In this document: piece by piece, positions 1 through 8,706 of the stretch
How positions within the stretch are numbered: the first letter of the stretch is position 1
Layout of the letters: each line of letters opens with the position of its first letter
Assembly (NCBI GenBank): GCA_964558465.1
Contig: CAZLEF010000058.1
Location: 1 to 44,533 of the forward strand
Direction of reading: 5' to 3'
Source: JACJYC01 sp964558465
GTDB taxonomy: Bacteria; Bacteroidota; Bacteroidia; Chitinophagales; Saprospiraceae
Length of the DNA: 44,533 nt
Notes under the pieces: model-generated
The model's database searches: none
The model's input: only the letters and a program-made list of their open reading frames with translations
What the model was told of the DNA's origin: nothing
Position numbers and translations under genes: made by a program

Positions 1-16
1 AAGTTGACGCACATGC

Positions 17-103
17 GCCTGTGGCGTGGCACGCACATCAACCACGCCTGTGGCGTGGCACGCACATCAACCACGCCTGTGGCGTGGCACGCACATCAAC
101 AAA
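17..103. repeat. Three tandem copies of a 29-bp repeat containing a CCACGCC/GGCGTGG hairpin
   Basis: Three near-identical units begin at 17, 46 and 75 (period 29). Each contains the perfect hairpin CCACGCCTGTGGCGTGG (7-bp stem, 3-nt loop) followed by CACGCACATCAAC; in the first copy the base before CGCC is not the repeat base. The same hairpin recurs at 3523 and 6494. The units adjoin directly with no spacers, so this is a short tandem array of a dispersed palindrome and not a CRISPR. The 3' end of lpxB, including its stop codon, lies in the array. Confidence 0.9.
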
Positions 104-1206
104 TCAACAATCCCCCTGGCCACCCTCCGGGACGCCCCAGGTTGCCCAAGTGCCTGCCGCAATTCGGCATACCCGGCCTTCAGCCGGTCCCGTTCGGTCG
201 CCGTCAGTAATTTGGCAGTTTCAGCCTTCAGGTTATCCGGGGTGAGATCATCCTGGATCAGTTCTTTCAGCAGCGGCCGGTCGAGGATCAGATTGGCCAG
301 GGAAATATATTTGACATGCACCAACCGCCTGGCAATCCAGAAGGAGATTTGGCCGCCCCGGTAAACGACAATTTCAGGGACCCCGAATAACGCCGTTTCC
401 AGCGATGCGGTTCCTGACGCTACAACGGCTGAATGGGCGGCGCTCATGAGTTGGTGGGTAGCTCCGTGTACCAGTTTTACCTGTTCTTTTATTCCGGATT
501 GCCCAAGTATCTGATCATAGTATTCTGCCGGGATGGCCGGTGCAGCGCCGATCACAAACTCATAATCCGGGAATACGGCGGGAAGGGTCAACATCACGGG
601 CAGGATCCGGGATATTTCCTGCCGGCGGCTTCCGGGCAATAATGCAATGACCGGTTTATTACCCAGTTCGTACCGGTCCATGAAGGCCGGGTCGGTAGAA
701 AACCGGTCGATCACGTCCAGCAGGGGATGCCCCACAAAATCTACCTCATAATCGAAGCGGGCGTAAAAATCCCGTTCAAAGGGCAGGATGACGAACATCC
801 GGTCCACTGTGGCCTTGATCGTCTTGACCCGGCCGCTTTTCCAGGCCCACAATTGCGGAGATATATAATAAAATGTTTTAATATTTTGTTTCCTGAGCCA
901 GTCGGCCATCCGAAGATTAAACCCCGGATAATCGATCAGTACAACGGCGTCCGGCTGAATGGTCAGGATCTGCTCTTTGCACAACCTGAAATTGCGCATG
1001 ATCGTCCGGATATGGGTGATGACCTCCCAAAAACCCATGAAAGCCAGTTCGCGGTAATGTTTCAGAATACAGGCGCCGGATGCGGCCATCAGGTCGCCGC
1101 CCCAGGCCCGGATGTCCGCCTCCGGGTCGGCCATTTTTAACTCCCTGACCAGATTCGACCCGTGCAGATCGCCTGAAGCCTCGCCGGCTATGATAAAATA
1201 CTTCAT
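67..1206 (-). CDS. lpxB: Lipid-A-disaccharide synthase LpxB
   Basis: LpxB joins UDP-2,3-diacylglucosamine to lipid X to form the lipid A disaccharide at the inner face of the cytoplasmic membrane. The 379-aa product has the N-terminal IIAGEASGDLHGSNLV signature, the LPGSRRQEI motif in the middle, and the C-terminal ASGTASLETALFGVPEIVVYR nucleotide-sugar region (read here in two parts: ASGTASLETALFG and VPEIVVYR). Length is normal for the family. It is the last gene of a minus-strand operon, 6 bp behind the small membrane protein gene and after surE. The last few residues (MCVPRHRRG) are encoded by the 29-bp tandem repeat at the window edge, so the natural C-terminus has been replaced or extended by repeat sequence. 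Confidence 0.97.
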   Translation of the reverse strand: MKYFIIAGEASGDLHGSNLVRELKMADPEADIRAWGGDLMAASGACILKHYRELAFMGFWEVITHIRTIMRNFRLCKEQILTIQPDAVVLIDYPGFNLRMADWLRKQNIKTFYYISPQLWAWKSGRVKTIKATVDRMFVILPFERDFYARFDYEVDFVGHPLLDVIDRFSTDPAFMDRYELGNKPVIALLPGSRRQEISRILPVMLTLPAVFPDYEFVIGAAPAIPAEYYDQILGQSGIKEQVKLVHGATHQLMSAAHSAVVASGTASLETALFGVPEIVVYRGGQISFWIARRLVHVKYISLANLILDRPLLKELIQDDLTPDNLKAETAKLLTATERDRLKAGYAELRQALGQPGASRRVARGIVDLLMCVPRHRRG

Positions 1207-1212
1207 AGCGGA

Positions 1213-1512
1213 TCAGAAGAAAATATGCCAGTAATACGCCAGCCAACCGAATGCAGACAGGGTAGTGGCTGCCACCACACCCCGCATGGAATAAAAAAGC
1301 CGGCGTTTCTGGAAGTAGTTGACCCAGAAAATATTCAGGCAAATGCCAACCAGGATCAGTGTACGGTCCTGGAAACCCTCTCCCAGGCCCAGCGAACTGC
1401 TCCATCCTATGGCATCGAGGCGTTCGTACACCATCAGCAATACCGCATAACTGACAAAGGGCGTCACGAGGGCCACCAGTACGCCCACCCAAACGGCGTC
1501 TTTTTTGATCAT
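1213..1512 (-). CDS. Small membrane protein of the surE-lpxB operon, function unknown
   Basis: A 99-aa hydrophobic protein that I cannot assign to a characterised family. About three membrane segments are visible: residues 8-28, a middle one around LILVGICLNIFWVNY, and a C-terminal one ending in WLAYYWHIFF. Its ATG overlaps the surE stop codon as ATGA (1509-1512), and lpxB starts 6 bp after its stop, so the three genes are almost certainly co-transcribed and translationally coupled. The position suggests an envelope-related role, but that is inference from context only. Confidence 0.8.
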   Translation of the reverse strand: MIKKDAVWVGVLVALVTPFVSYAVLLMVYERLDAIGWSSSLGLGEGFQDRTLILVGICLNIFWVNYFQKRRLFYSMRGVVAATTLSAFGWLAYYWHIFF

Positions 1513-2291
1513 ATAGTATGGTTATTCAAAAGAGTTTTTAAAACCGGAATGGCCGGATAATTGGTCAGGTCGTGTTTGGACGGCACCACGGAAATGTATC
1601 CGTTTTCCAGCGCCCAGATATCGGTGTCTTCACGGTGGGCGTCCTCGCTGGTGAAGGTACCGGTCAGCCAGTAATATTTCTGCCCGCGCGGGTCGGTGGC
1701 TTCCCTGAATTCTTCGGTCCACCTGGCTTTGGCCTGCCTGCAGACCCGCAACCCTTTGATCAGGTGGGTTGGCAAATTGGGTATATTCACATTCAGAAGA
1801 CTGCCTTCCTGCAGACCGTTAGTCAAAACATGCGACATCAGGCTGCTGACAAAAGGTTTGCAGGGTTCGAAATTGGCGTTATGGCTGTAATCCAGCAAGG
1901 AAAAGCCGATCGAAGGGATTCCCTCCAGGCTGGCTTCCATAGCTGCCGACAAGGTGCCGGAATAAATAATATTGATGGAGGCGTTGGAACCGTGGTTGAT
2001 CCCGGACACGCATAAATCAATCTGCCGGCCCTTTAAAATGACATTTTTGGCCAGTTTCACGCAGTCTACCGGCGTACCGCTGCACTCATAGGCCTCGATT
2101 TGTTCAAAAGCAAGGGATTTGTGCAACCGCAGCGGATTGTGAATGGTAATGGCGTGCCCCATGCCGGACTGCGGAGAGTCGGGCGCCACGACCACTACTT
2201 CGCCGATCTGCCGGGCCGCTTCCACCAGTGCCCGGATTCCCAAGGCTGTAATGCCGTCATCATTGGTGACCAGGATGAGGGGTTTTTTCAT
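1509..2291 (-). CDS. surE: 5'/3'-nucleotidase SurE
   Basis: SurE is a metal-dependent nucleoside monophosphate phosphatase of the cytoplasm. The N-terminal metal site VTNDDG is intact, followed by APDSPQSGMGHAIT and CSGTPVDCV, and by the SGINHGSN motif with its metal-binding Asn. I place the start at ATG 2291 (MKKPLILVTNDDG, 260 aa). The longer frame begins with a GTG at 2312 that lies inside a TAnnTTTG promoter box, and ATG 2300 would leave almost no leader. The gene heads the operon with the small membrane protein and lpxB; its stop overlaps the next start. Confidence 0.95.
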   Translation of the reverse strand: MKKPLILVTNDDGITALGIRALVEAARQIGEVVVVAPDSPQSGMGHAITIHNPLRLHKSLAFEQIEAYECSGTPVDCVKLAKNVILKGRQIDLCVSGINHGSNASINIIYSGTLSAAMEASLEGIPSIGFSLLDYSHNANFEPCKPFVSSLMSHVLTNGLQEGSLLNVNIPNLPTHLIKGLRVCRQAKARWTEEFREATDPRGQKYYWLTGTFTSEDAHREDTDIWALENGYISVVPSKHDLTNYPAIPVLKTLLNNHTI

Positions 2292-2311
2292 GTTTTTCAT
2301 TTTAGGAGGCA

Positions 2312-2319
2312 CAAAGTTA
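2312..2319 (-). promoter_or_regulatory. Bacteroidota -7 box (TAACTTTG) for the surE-lpxB operon
   Basis: The minus strand reads TAACTTTG, a match to the Bacteroidota housekeeping -7 consensus TAnnTTTG. It ends about 20 nt before ATG 2291, which gives a short leader like that of tex. No convincing -33 box was identified. Confidence 0.55.
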
Positions 2320-2402
2320 GGTTAATTTGTGGTTCCCTGGAAACCCACTTTGAAGATTGCCGAATATGACAATGTTATTACCCGGAAGAAGTTTCAAGGA
2401 AT

Positions 2403-2410
2403 TAATTTTG
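2403..2410 (+). promoter_or_regulatory. Possible -7 box (TAATTTTG) for hemH
   Basis: TAATTTTG matches TAnnTTTG and lies 19 nt upstream of the hemH ATG. The divergent surE promoter is about 90 bp away, so the 2292-2429 interval holds both promoters. Confidence 0.45.
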
Positions 2411-2429
2411 CAGGCTAATTCCATAGAAT

Positions 2430-3461
2430 ATGGCGCCAAGTGGAAAAAAAGGGGTCTTGCTGGTCAACCTGGGTACTCCGGATGCCCCGGATCGCAATGC
2501 CGTGAAGCGTTATCTCAAAGAATTTTTGCTCGACCCCCGCGTGGTCGATTACCCCTGGTTGCCCAGGCAACTGTTGGTCCGGGGGATTATTGCGCCTTTC
2601 CGGTCGGGCCGCTCCGCCAAATTGTACCGTCAACTCTGGACGAAGGACGGGTCTCCGTTGAAATTTTACGGAGAAAAAGTGGCCCGGGACCTGCAGGTCG
2701 CTCTGGGCAATAGTTATTGTGTTGAACTGGCCATGCGGTACCAGAACCCGTCCATCTCTTCAGCGCTTGAAAAACTGGCCGGACACCAGGTGCAGGAGAT
2801 TCTGGTGTTGCCCCTTTTCCCCCAGTACGCCTCCGCTACCACCGGATCTGTGCATGCCGAAGTGATGCGGGTGGTGAACCAGTGGGAAGTCATCCCCGGG
2901 CTCCGTTTTGTAAACAGTTACCACGATTTTCCGCCGATGATCGATTTGTTCGCCGGCAATGCCGGAAAATTTGACCTGGACAGTTACGACCATATCATTT
3001 TCAGTTACCACGGTCTGCCGCAGCGGCAGCTCAAAAAAGCAGACCGAACCGGCAGCCATTGCCTTCAAAAACCGGATTGCTGCCAAACCCTTTGTCCGGC
3101 CAATCAATTTTGTTATTCAGCCCAATGCCACGGTACAACCGCCGCCATTTCAACACGGTTGAAACTCGATCCGTCCCGTTTCACAACAGCTTTCCAGAGC
3201 CGGCTTGGCCCGGAAGCCTGGGCCCAACCTTATACCAGCGCCGTGATCACAGACCTGGCAAAAAAGGGTGCAAAAAAATTGTTGGTTTTTAGCCCGGCTT
3301 TTGTGGCGGATTGCCTTGAAACCCTGATCGAGATCAAAGTTGAATATCAGGAAATGTTTGAAGGTCTGGGTGGGCGCCATGTTGATCTGGTACCCAGCCT
3401 CAATGACGACCCCCGGTGGGTGGAAGCGTTGGAGGGGTTGGTATTGGCCCGCCTTCGCTGA
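2430..3461 (+). CDS. hemH: Ferrochelatase HemH
   Basis: Ferrochelatase inserts Fe2+ into protoporphyrin IX as the last step of protohaem synthesis. The 343-aa product starts with the typical GVLLVNLGTPDAP motif. The catalytic His is in FSYHGLPQR, and the acidic metal-handling region is VADCLETLIEI near the C-terminus. Between them is a Cys-rich insert (HCLQKPDCC, then LC, FCYSAQCHG) that resembles the one in other Bacteroidota ferrochelatases. The gene stands alone on the plus strand, convergent with the TonB-dependent receptor at 3617-6289. Haem synthesis beside a putative iron-type receptor may be more than chance, but this is not shown. Confidence 0.97.
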   Translation: MAPSGKKGVLLVNLGTPDAPDRNAVKRYLKEFLLDPRVVDYPWLPRQLLVRGIIAPFRSGRSAKLYRQLWTKDGSPLKFYGEKVARDLQVALGNSYCVELAMRYQNPSISSALEKLAGHQVQEILVLPLFPQYASATTGSVHAEVMRVVNQWEVIPGLRFVNSYHDFPPMIDLFAGNAGKFDLDSYDHIIFSYHGLPQRQLKKADRTGSHCLQKPDCCQTLCPANQFCYSAQCHGTTAAISTRLKLDPSRFTTAFQSRLGPEAWAQPYTSAVITDLAKKGAKKLLVFSPAFVADCLETLIEIKVEYQEMFEGLGGRHVDLVPSLNDDPRWVEALEGLVLARLR

Positions 3462-3487
3462 AGCTGCGGCGGGTAGGGGTTTGGAGT

Positions 3488-3575
3488 TTCAGTTCCTCGG
3501 TTCTTCAGTTCCTCGATTCCTCCACGCCTGTGGCGTGGCACGCATTTCCTCGATTCCTCAGTTCCTCGGTTTTGG
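3488..3575. repeat. Composite repeat: TTCCTC-type decamers around a CCACGCC/GGCGTGG hairpin (left arm of a 51-bp inverted repeat)
   Basis: Degenerate 10-bp words of the type TTCCTCGATT and TTCCTCAG flank the hairpin CCACGCCTGTGGCGTGG. Positions 3509-3559 are perfectly inverted relative to 6473-6523, so the two arms bracket the TonB-dependent receptor gene. Confidence 0.9.
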
Positions 3576-3616
3576 ATTATTTCGCCGGCCGGAGTAACGG
3601 CCCGGAGCGATTATTT

Positions 3617-6289
3617 TTAAAAATTGAAAGTCGCGCTGACCACGGGCAATCGCGGCAACAACCTCGCCTGAACCGGCCGCCGCACCTGCGTCAGCGTAAA
3701 ATTTTCATTGACGTATTCGGTCCGCAAGTCGTAATACAGGGCATTCCGGCGGTTATAAAGGTTATAAACCCCGAGGCCGATATTGTGCCGCAGGTTTTTG
3801 CGTGGAAAATGATAGTTAAAGCTGAAATTCAGCCGGTGGTAGGCCGGCATCCGGTATGCATTTTTCTGATCGAATACCAGAACGTCGAAGTTTTCCGGCG
3901 GGAAAAAAATAACTGGCAGGTTCACCGGGTATTTCTCCAGCGGAAGGCTGAAGGCGAATCCGGTGGAAAAGATCCAGTCGGCGGAAAATTCCAGGCTGCG
4001 CGAGATTTTCTGGAATAGAATGACCTTCAGGTCGTGCCGCCGGTCGTATTTGAATGGATACCAGCGGCCGTTGTTGATGCGTTCGAACCGTCGGTCGGTC
4101 CTGGCCAGGCCGTAGGAGATCCAACCGGTAGTTTTTCCGATGGTTTTATTCAAAAAAAACTCCAGGCCATACGCCCTTCCTTCGCCTTGTGTAACATTCT
4201 TCTCCCAGCCGGTCAGCAAATTGGCGCCCTCCGAAAACTGGAGCAAATACTGCATGTTCCGGTAGTAGGCATCCACACTGAAACGCCAGGCCGGTGCGGG
4301 TTGAAAATCGAGGCCCAGTTCGCCTGCCCAAACATCCTGAGGCCGCCACTGTTCTGTGGCAGGAACCCACAGGTCGGTCGGCAATCCGAGGCCGGAACTG
4401 GAAAGCAAGTGCACAAATTGTCCCATCCGGCTCACGCCACCCCTGAGCGCCCAGGTCCGGCTCATTTTCCATAAAAAGGAAAAACGGGGTTGAAGGGTAT
4501 TGTAATTGCGTTGTCCGACGCTTTGAACGACCATGCGGAGCCCCGCGTTGAGGGTCAGGTTTTTGGTTGCTTTCCACTCGTCCTCTACGTATCCGGACCA
4601 TTCGGTGGTGGCAATGGTCGTGGTATTAAAAGCCTGTTCCGGATCCACTTCTTCCAGCGTCTGGTCCAGATTGATGGCCCCCGGCTGGAATTTTCGTCCG
4701 TTGTAATGAAGGCCGAACCGGGCATAATGGCCAGGGGCCGGGTAATAGTCGAAATCCATTTTTAACCCCTGATCCGAGATCCCGGACCGGAATTTGACCA
4801 ATGAGAACAGGCTGATAAATTGCCTGGAAGGGATGGCGATGATCGAATCCAGCGAAAAATAGTCCGCTTCCACATTTAATCTGCTATAGGTCAGTGTCGT
4901 ATTGGCAAACAATTTATCCGAAAAAAGGTGGTTCCAGCGAAGGGCGGCTACCTGGTTGCCCCATTTCAGGGATTCGTCGTATTTCTGATAGATCCGGAAG
5001 GTTTGCAGCCCGCCACCTGAATTCCGGATGATCAGGGTGTCTGCATCCGCCCCTGTATTTTTGAGATCGTCGGCGCCGCTGAAAAAACTGAAATAAACCC
5101 GGTCACGGCTGGAGACCGCGTAGTTCAGCTTGGCAAACCAATCATTGAATCCATAATCAACCGCCCCGGACTCGTCCTGGTTTTTTTTGAGTTCCACCGA
5201 CCGTTGCCGGAGGTATTGATCCGCAATGGACAACCGGCCGGAAAAGAAAAAACCGCCTTTTCCTTTTTGAACCGGGCCCTCCAGGGCCAGTCTTGCGGCA
5301 GCCAGGCCAAGGTCCGCTCTGGCGTGGAACTGTTTCTGGTTGCCTTCCCGGGTCCGGACATCCAGTACCGACGCTGTCCGGCCCCCGAAACGGGCCGGAA
5401 ATGCGCCCCGGTAAAAGTTGGCGCTCCGGATGGCATTGGTGGGAAAAATGCTGAATAACCCGGCGCCATGTGAAACGTAATACACAGGTACCCCATCCAC
5501 CAGCATCAGGTTGTCGCCCAACCCGCCGCCACGGACATGGATGCCCTCCAGACCGTCGGTACCCGTCTGGACACCGGGAAGCAGGTGAACGGTCCGCACC
5601 AGATCGGCTTCTCCGCCTAACGAAGTCATGCTTTCCACTGCCGGTACAGGAATGGCAAAGGCGCCGTCTGCCCTGTTCTCAAACCGGTCGACGGAATCGC
5701 TTGCAACGACGACGACCTCCTGGAGGGTCAGGACGCCTTTCAGTTCAAGGTCCATCCGGGTATTCCGGTTCAGTTCGATCTTCCGGAACTGGGGCTCGTA
5801 TCCGAGATATGAAAAATAAAGGGTCAACTCCCCTTCTGTCAGGCTCAGGCTGTAAAAACCGTACTCATTGGTGGTGACGCCTTTGCCGTTTTCTGCTACC
5901 CAAACGCTGGCGCCGATGAGGCGCTCCCCGGAATGCTGATCGGACAAAAAACCGCTGATGGTGAATTTCCTTTCCCTGGCCTCCGGTAAAAAAATGCTGA
6001 TGTATCGCCCATCCGTCCGGTATTTCAACCGGGCCCCGCTCAGTAATTGGTCAAGCACCACTCTCACCGGCACGTCATTGGCAATCAATTGAACCGTCTG
6101 GTCAGGGATCAGATCCGGGCTGAATGCCAGGGGAACATCGAATTCGTCCAACAAACGATTCAGCGCAGATTCAAGCGGAAGATTTTCAAAACGGACGCTG
6201 ATACGCCTTTCAAGGGCGTTTTGGCCGCTCAGGTGGATTCCGGACGCAACCAGGAGCAGGATGAGAAAGTAGAATCGTCCAATGTTCAT
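3617..6289 (-). CDS. TonB-dependent outer-membrane receptor with N-terminal STN domain
   Basis: An 890-aa outer-membrane receptor. A signal peptide (residues 1-22, ending near HLSGQ) is followed by a secretin/TonB short N-terminal (STN) domain at about 25-105, where RISVRFENLPLESALNRLL is typical. A carboxypeptidase-like regulatory domain follows at about 110-195 (FTISGFLSDQHSGERLIGAS), then the plug at about 225-330 (VHVRGGG-like stretch IHVRGGGLGDN, then LMLVDGVPVYY) and a long beta-barrel ending in ATFNF. STN-bearing receptors often signal through FecR/FecI pairs, but none is in the window. The substrate cannot be read from sequence; iron chelates or glycans are both possible. The gene lies between 51-bp perfect inverted repeats. 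Confidence 0.93.
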   Translation of the reverse strand: MNIGRFYFLILLLVASGIHLSGQNALERRISVRFENLPLESALNRLLDEFDVPLAFSPDLIPDQTVQLIANDVPVRVVLDQLLSGARLKYRTDGRYISIFLPEARERKFTISGFLSDQHSGERLIGASVWVAENGKGVTTNEYGFYSLSLTEGELTLYFSYLGYEPQFRKIELNRNTRMDLELKGVLTLQEVVVVASDSVDRFENRADGAFAIPVPAVESMTSLGGEADLVRTVHLLPGVQTGTDGLEGIHVRGGGLGDNLMLVDGVPVYYVSHGAGLFSIFPTNAIRSANFYRGAFPARFGGRTASVLDVRTREGNQKQFHARADLGLAAARLALEGPVQKGKGGFFFSGRLSIADQYLRQRSVELKKNQDESGAVDYGFNDWFAKLNYAVSSRDRVYFSFFSGADDLKNTGADADTLIIRNSGGGLQTFRIYQKYDESLKWGNQVAALRWNHLFSDKLFANTTLTYSRLNVEADYFSLDSIIAIPSRQFISLFSLVKFRSGISDQGLKMDFDYYPAPGHYARFGLHYNGRKFQPGAINLDQTLEEVDPEQAFNTTTIATTEWSGYVEDEWKATKNLTLNAGLRMVVQSVGQRNYNTLQPRFSFLWKMSRTWALRGGVSRMGQFVHLLSSSGLGLPTDLWVPATEQWRPQDVWAGELGLDFQPAPAWRFSVDAYYRNMQYLLQFSEGANLLTGWEKNVTQGEGRAYGLEFFLNKTIGKTTGWISYGLARTDRRFERINNGRWYPFKYDRRHDLKVILFQKISRSLEFSADWIFSTGFAFSLPLEKYPVNLPVIFFPPENFDVLVFDQKNAYRMPAYHRLNFSFNYHFPRKNLRHNIGLGVYNLYNRRNALYYDLRTEYVNENFTLTQVRRPVQARLLPRLPVVSATFNF

Positions 6290-6315
6290 TTCCGGCTGAT
6301 CTGTTCCTTATAAAC

Positions 6316-6337
6316 GCAGCAAACCGGGATTTGCTGC
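6316..6337. promoter_or_regulatory. Inverted repeat in the leader region of the TonB-dependent receptor
   Basis: GCAGCAAA-CCGGGA-TTTGCTGC is a perfect 8-bp inverted repeat with a 6-nt spacer, 27 bp upstream of the receptor start codon on its leader side. It could be an operator or an RNA hairpin. No TAnnTTTG box was found for this gene nearby. Confidence 0.4.
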
Positions 6338-6426
6338 AATCCAGGGTCATAAAATCTCCCCGGAGGTTCCAACCGGGGTAAAATTACGGAGATTATCCGG
6401 CCCGGCGTAATTTTTCATTTCTTGAA

Positions 6427-6530
6427 TCGAACCATTCCAAACAATCCAAACAATCCAAACAATTGAGGAATCGAGGAATCGAGGAAATGCGTGCCACGCC
6501 ACAGGCGTGGAGGAATCGAGGAATCGAACC
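6427..6530. repeat. Composite repeat: CCAAACAAT array, GAGGAATC array and hairpin (right arm of the 51-bp inverted repeat)
   Basis: Three to four CCAAACAAT units run directly into GAGGAATC units that surround the hairpin CCACGCCACAGGCGTGG. Positions 6473-6523 are the exact reverse complement of 3509-3559. The CCAAACAAT words recur, on the other strand, at 29488-29545. Confidence 0.9.
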
Positions 6531-6544
6531 AATTAAAAAAAAAC

Positions 6545-6552
6545 TACCTTTG
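6545..6552 (+). promoter_or_regulatory. -7 box (TACCTTTG) for tex
   Basis: TACCTTTG matches TAnnTTTG exactly and lies 20 nt before the tex ATG at 6573, predicting a leader of roughly 14 nt. Confidence 0.6.
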
Positions 6553-6572
6553 CACCCCAATTCCAATGATTG

Positions 6573-8702
6573 ATGGCCGTAGATCCTATCCAGTTTATCG
6601 CAGGGTCGTTATCTCTGCCCCTTCACAAAGTTAAGAACACCCTCCAGCTATTGGATGGTGGCGCCACCGTTCCGTTTATTGCCAGGTACCGGAAAGAAGC
6701 CACTGGCTCGCTTGATGAAACCGAAATCAGCGCGATTCAGAAAGAAGCCCGGCGAATTGCCGATCTGGAAAAACGCAAGGAAACGGTGTTTTCTTCCATA
6801 CAGGAACAAGGCAAGTTGTCGGATGACCTCCGGCGCAGGATCGAATCTTGTTTCAATCTCACCGAACTGGAGGACATCTACCTGCCTTTCCGGCCCAAAC
6901 GTCGCACCAAAGCGACCATCGCCAGGGAAAAAGGACTGGAGCCCCTGGCGCATTCGATCTACCTGCAGGACCGGAACGACCTTGCCAACCTCGCCCGGCC
7001 CTTTATCGGCCCTGAAGTACCGGATATGGAAGAAGCCCTCCAGGGGGCCCGCGACATCATCGCCGAATGGATCAGTGAGGATGAAAAGGTCCGGAACCGG
7101 GTGCGCCAGCAGTTTTCGCGGGATGCGATCATCCGTTCAAAAGTGGCCCGCGGAAAAGAAACAGAAGGCGATAAATACCGGGATTATTTTGACTATGCCG
7201 AACCGCTGAACAAATGCCCGTCGCACCGCCTTCTGGCCATCCGGCGGGGTGAAGACGAAGGTATACTTCGCGTAGTCATCGAACCCGACGAAGAATTAGT
7301 GATGCCGCTCCTGGAAAAAATTTACATCAAAGGTTTCGGTGAAGCGCCTGACCAGGTTCGCCAGGCGGGCAAAGACGCCTACCAGCGATTACTGGCCCCT
7401 TCCATCGAAACCGAATTCCGGCATTCTTCCAAAGAAAAGGCGGACCTTGAAGCCATCCAGGTCTTTGTCCTCAACCTGAGGCAGCTCCTGCTTGCCCCCC
7501 CGCTTGGTCAAAAAAGGGTACTGGGCATCGACCCCGGTTTCAGAACCGGGTGCAAGGTGGTTTGTCTGGATGAGAACGGCCACCTGCTGCACAACGAAAC
7601 CATCTACCCCCATCCACCTCAATCCGAGGATTCTATTGCCCGCAAAGCCCTCGAAAGAATGGTGGGGAAATTTGGCATACAGGCGATTGCTGTTGGCAAT
7701 GGCACGGCAGGCCGCGAAACGATGGATATTTGCAAAAGTGTCAGCTTTCCTTCCAAAGTCGACCTTTTTATGGTCAACGAAGCCGGCGCATCCATCTATT
7801 CCGCCTCAGAAGTAGCCCGCGATGAATTCCCGGATTACGACCTGACCGTGCGGGGCGCCATATCCATCGGACGCCGCCTCATGGATCCGCTCGCTGAATT
7901 GGTGAAAATTGACCCCAAATCGATCGGCGTCGGCCAGTACCAGCATGATGTCAATCAGAATTTGCTCAAAGAAAGCCTGGACGGCGTGGTTGAAAGTTGT
8001 GTCAACTCCGTCGGGATCAACGTCAATACGGCCAGCAAAGAGTTACTCACTTACGTATCCGGGTTGGGGCCTGTGCTGGCGGCTAATATCGTCCGTCACC
8101 GGAAGGAGAACGGCGCTTTTGATTCAAGGGAAGCTTTGAAAGCCGTCCCAAGAATGGGTGAAAAATCTTTTGAACAATGCGCCGGGTTTTTGCGGATCAA
8201 AAATGCTCAAAACCCGCTGGACAATACAGCTGTCCACCCTGAACGTTATCACCTGGTAGCTCGTATGGCCAAAGATCTGGGTGTAAAGGTGGAGGACCTG
8301 GTCCGGGATCCGAAGCTGATCAAACAAATTGACCTCAAACCCTACGTCAACGAAACGGTGGGCATGCCAACCCTTACAGATATCCTCAAAGAACTCGAAA
8401 AACCGGGACTGGACCCCCGCGGCGAGGCCAAAACCTTTGAGTTTGCAGCTGTCCGGTCCATCGACGACCTGCGCCCGGGCATGGTTTTACCTGGCATCGT
8501 CAACAATATTACCAATTTTGGAGCCTTCGTCGATATTGGCGTTAAGGAGAGTGGTCTGGTGCATATTTCCCAATTGGCCAACAAGTTTGTCAAAAATCCT
8601 GCGGATGTTGTAAAATTGCACCAGGAAGTGACGGTCAGGATCGTCGAGATCGATTATCCGCGGAAAAGGATACAATTGACCATGAAAGACATCAACCCAT
8701 AA
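6573..8702 (+). CDS. tex: Tex family RNA-binding transcription accessory protein
   Basis: Tex proteins bind nucleic acid and affect transcription and processing of RNA. This 709-aa protein has the whole architecture: an N-terminal helical Tex domain (YRKEATGSLDE near residue 37), a YqgF/RNase H-like domain at about 318-445 starting with VLGIDPGFRTGCKV, a helix-hairpin-helix pair at about 480-560 (INVNTASKELL, then YVSGLGPVLAANIV), and a C-terminal S1 domain at about 632-705 (GIVNNITNFGAFVDIG). I prefer ATG 6573 over the TTG three bases upstream because of the promoter spacing. The asparaginase gene follows after 4 bp, so the two probably form an operon. Confidence 0.96.
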   Translation: MAVDPIQFIAGSLSLPLHKVKNTLQLLDGGATVPFIARYRKEATGSLDETEISAIQKEARRIADLEKRKETVFSSIQEQGKLSDDLRRRIESCFNLTELEDIYLPFRPKRRTKATIAREKGLEPLAHSIYLQDRNDLANLARPFIGPEVPDMEEALQGARDIIAEWISEDEKVRNRVRQQFSRDAIIRSKVARGKETEGDKYRDYFDYAEPLNKCPSHRLLAIRRGEDEGILRVVIEPDEELVMPLLEKIYIKGFGEAPDQVRQAGKDAYQRLLAPSIETEFRHSSKEKADLEAIQVFVLNLRQLLLAPPLGQKRVLGIDPGFRTGCKVVCLDENGHLLHNETIYPHPPQSEDSIARKALERMVGKFGIQAIAVGNGTAGRETMDICKSVSFPSKVDLFMVNEAGASIYSASEVARDEFPDYDLTVRGAISIGRRLMDPLAELVKIDPKSIGVGQYQHDVNQNLLKESLDGVVESCVNSVGINVNTASKELLTYVSGLGPVLAANIVRHRKENGAFDSREALKAVPRMGEKSFEQCAGFLRIKNAQNPLDNTAVHPERYHLVARMAKDLGVKVEDLVRDPKLIKQIDLKPYVNETVGMPTLTDILKELEKPGLDPRGEAKTFEFAAVRSIDDLRPGMVLPGIVNNITNFGAFVDIGVKESGLVHISQLANKFVKNPADVVKLHQEVTVRIVEIDYPRKRIQLTMKDINP

Positions 8703-8706
8703 CCGC

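Noticed and set aside
17..103. Possible CRISPR array
   Set aside because: The 29-bp units abut directly with no variable spacers, and no cas genes are in the window.
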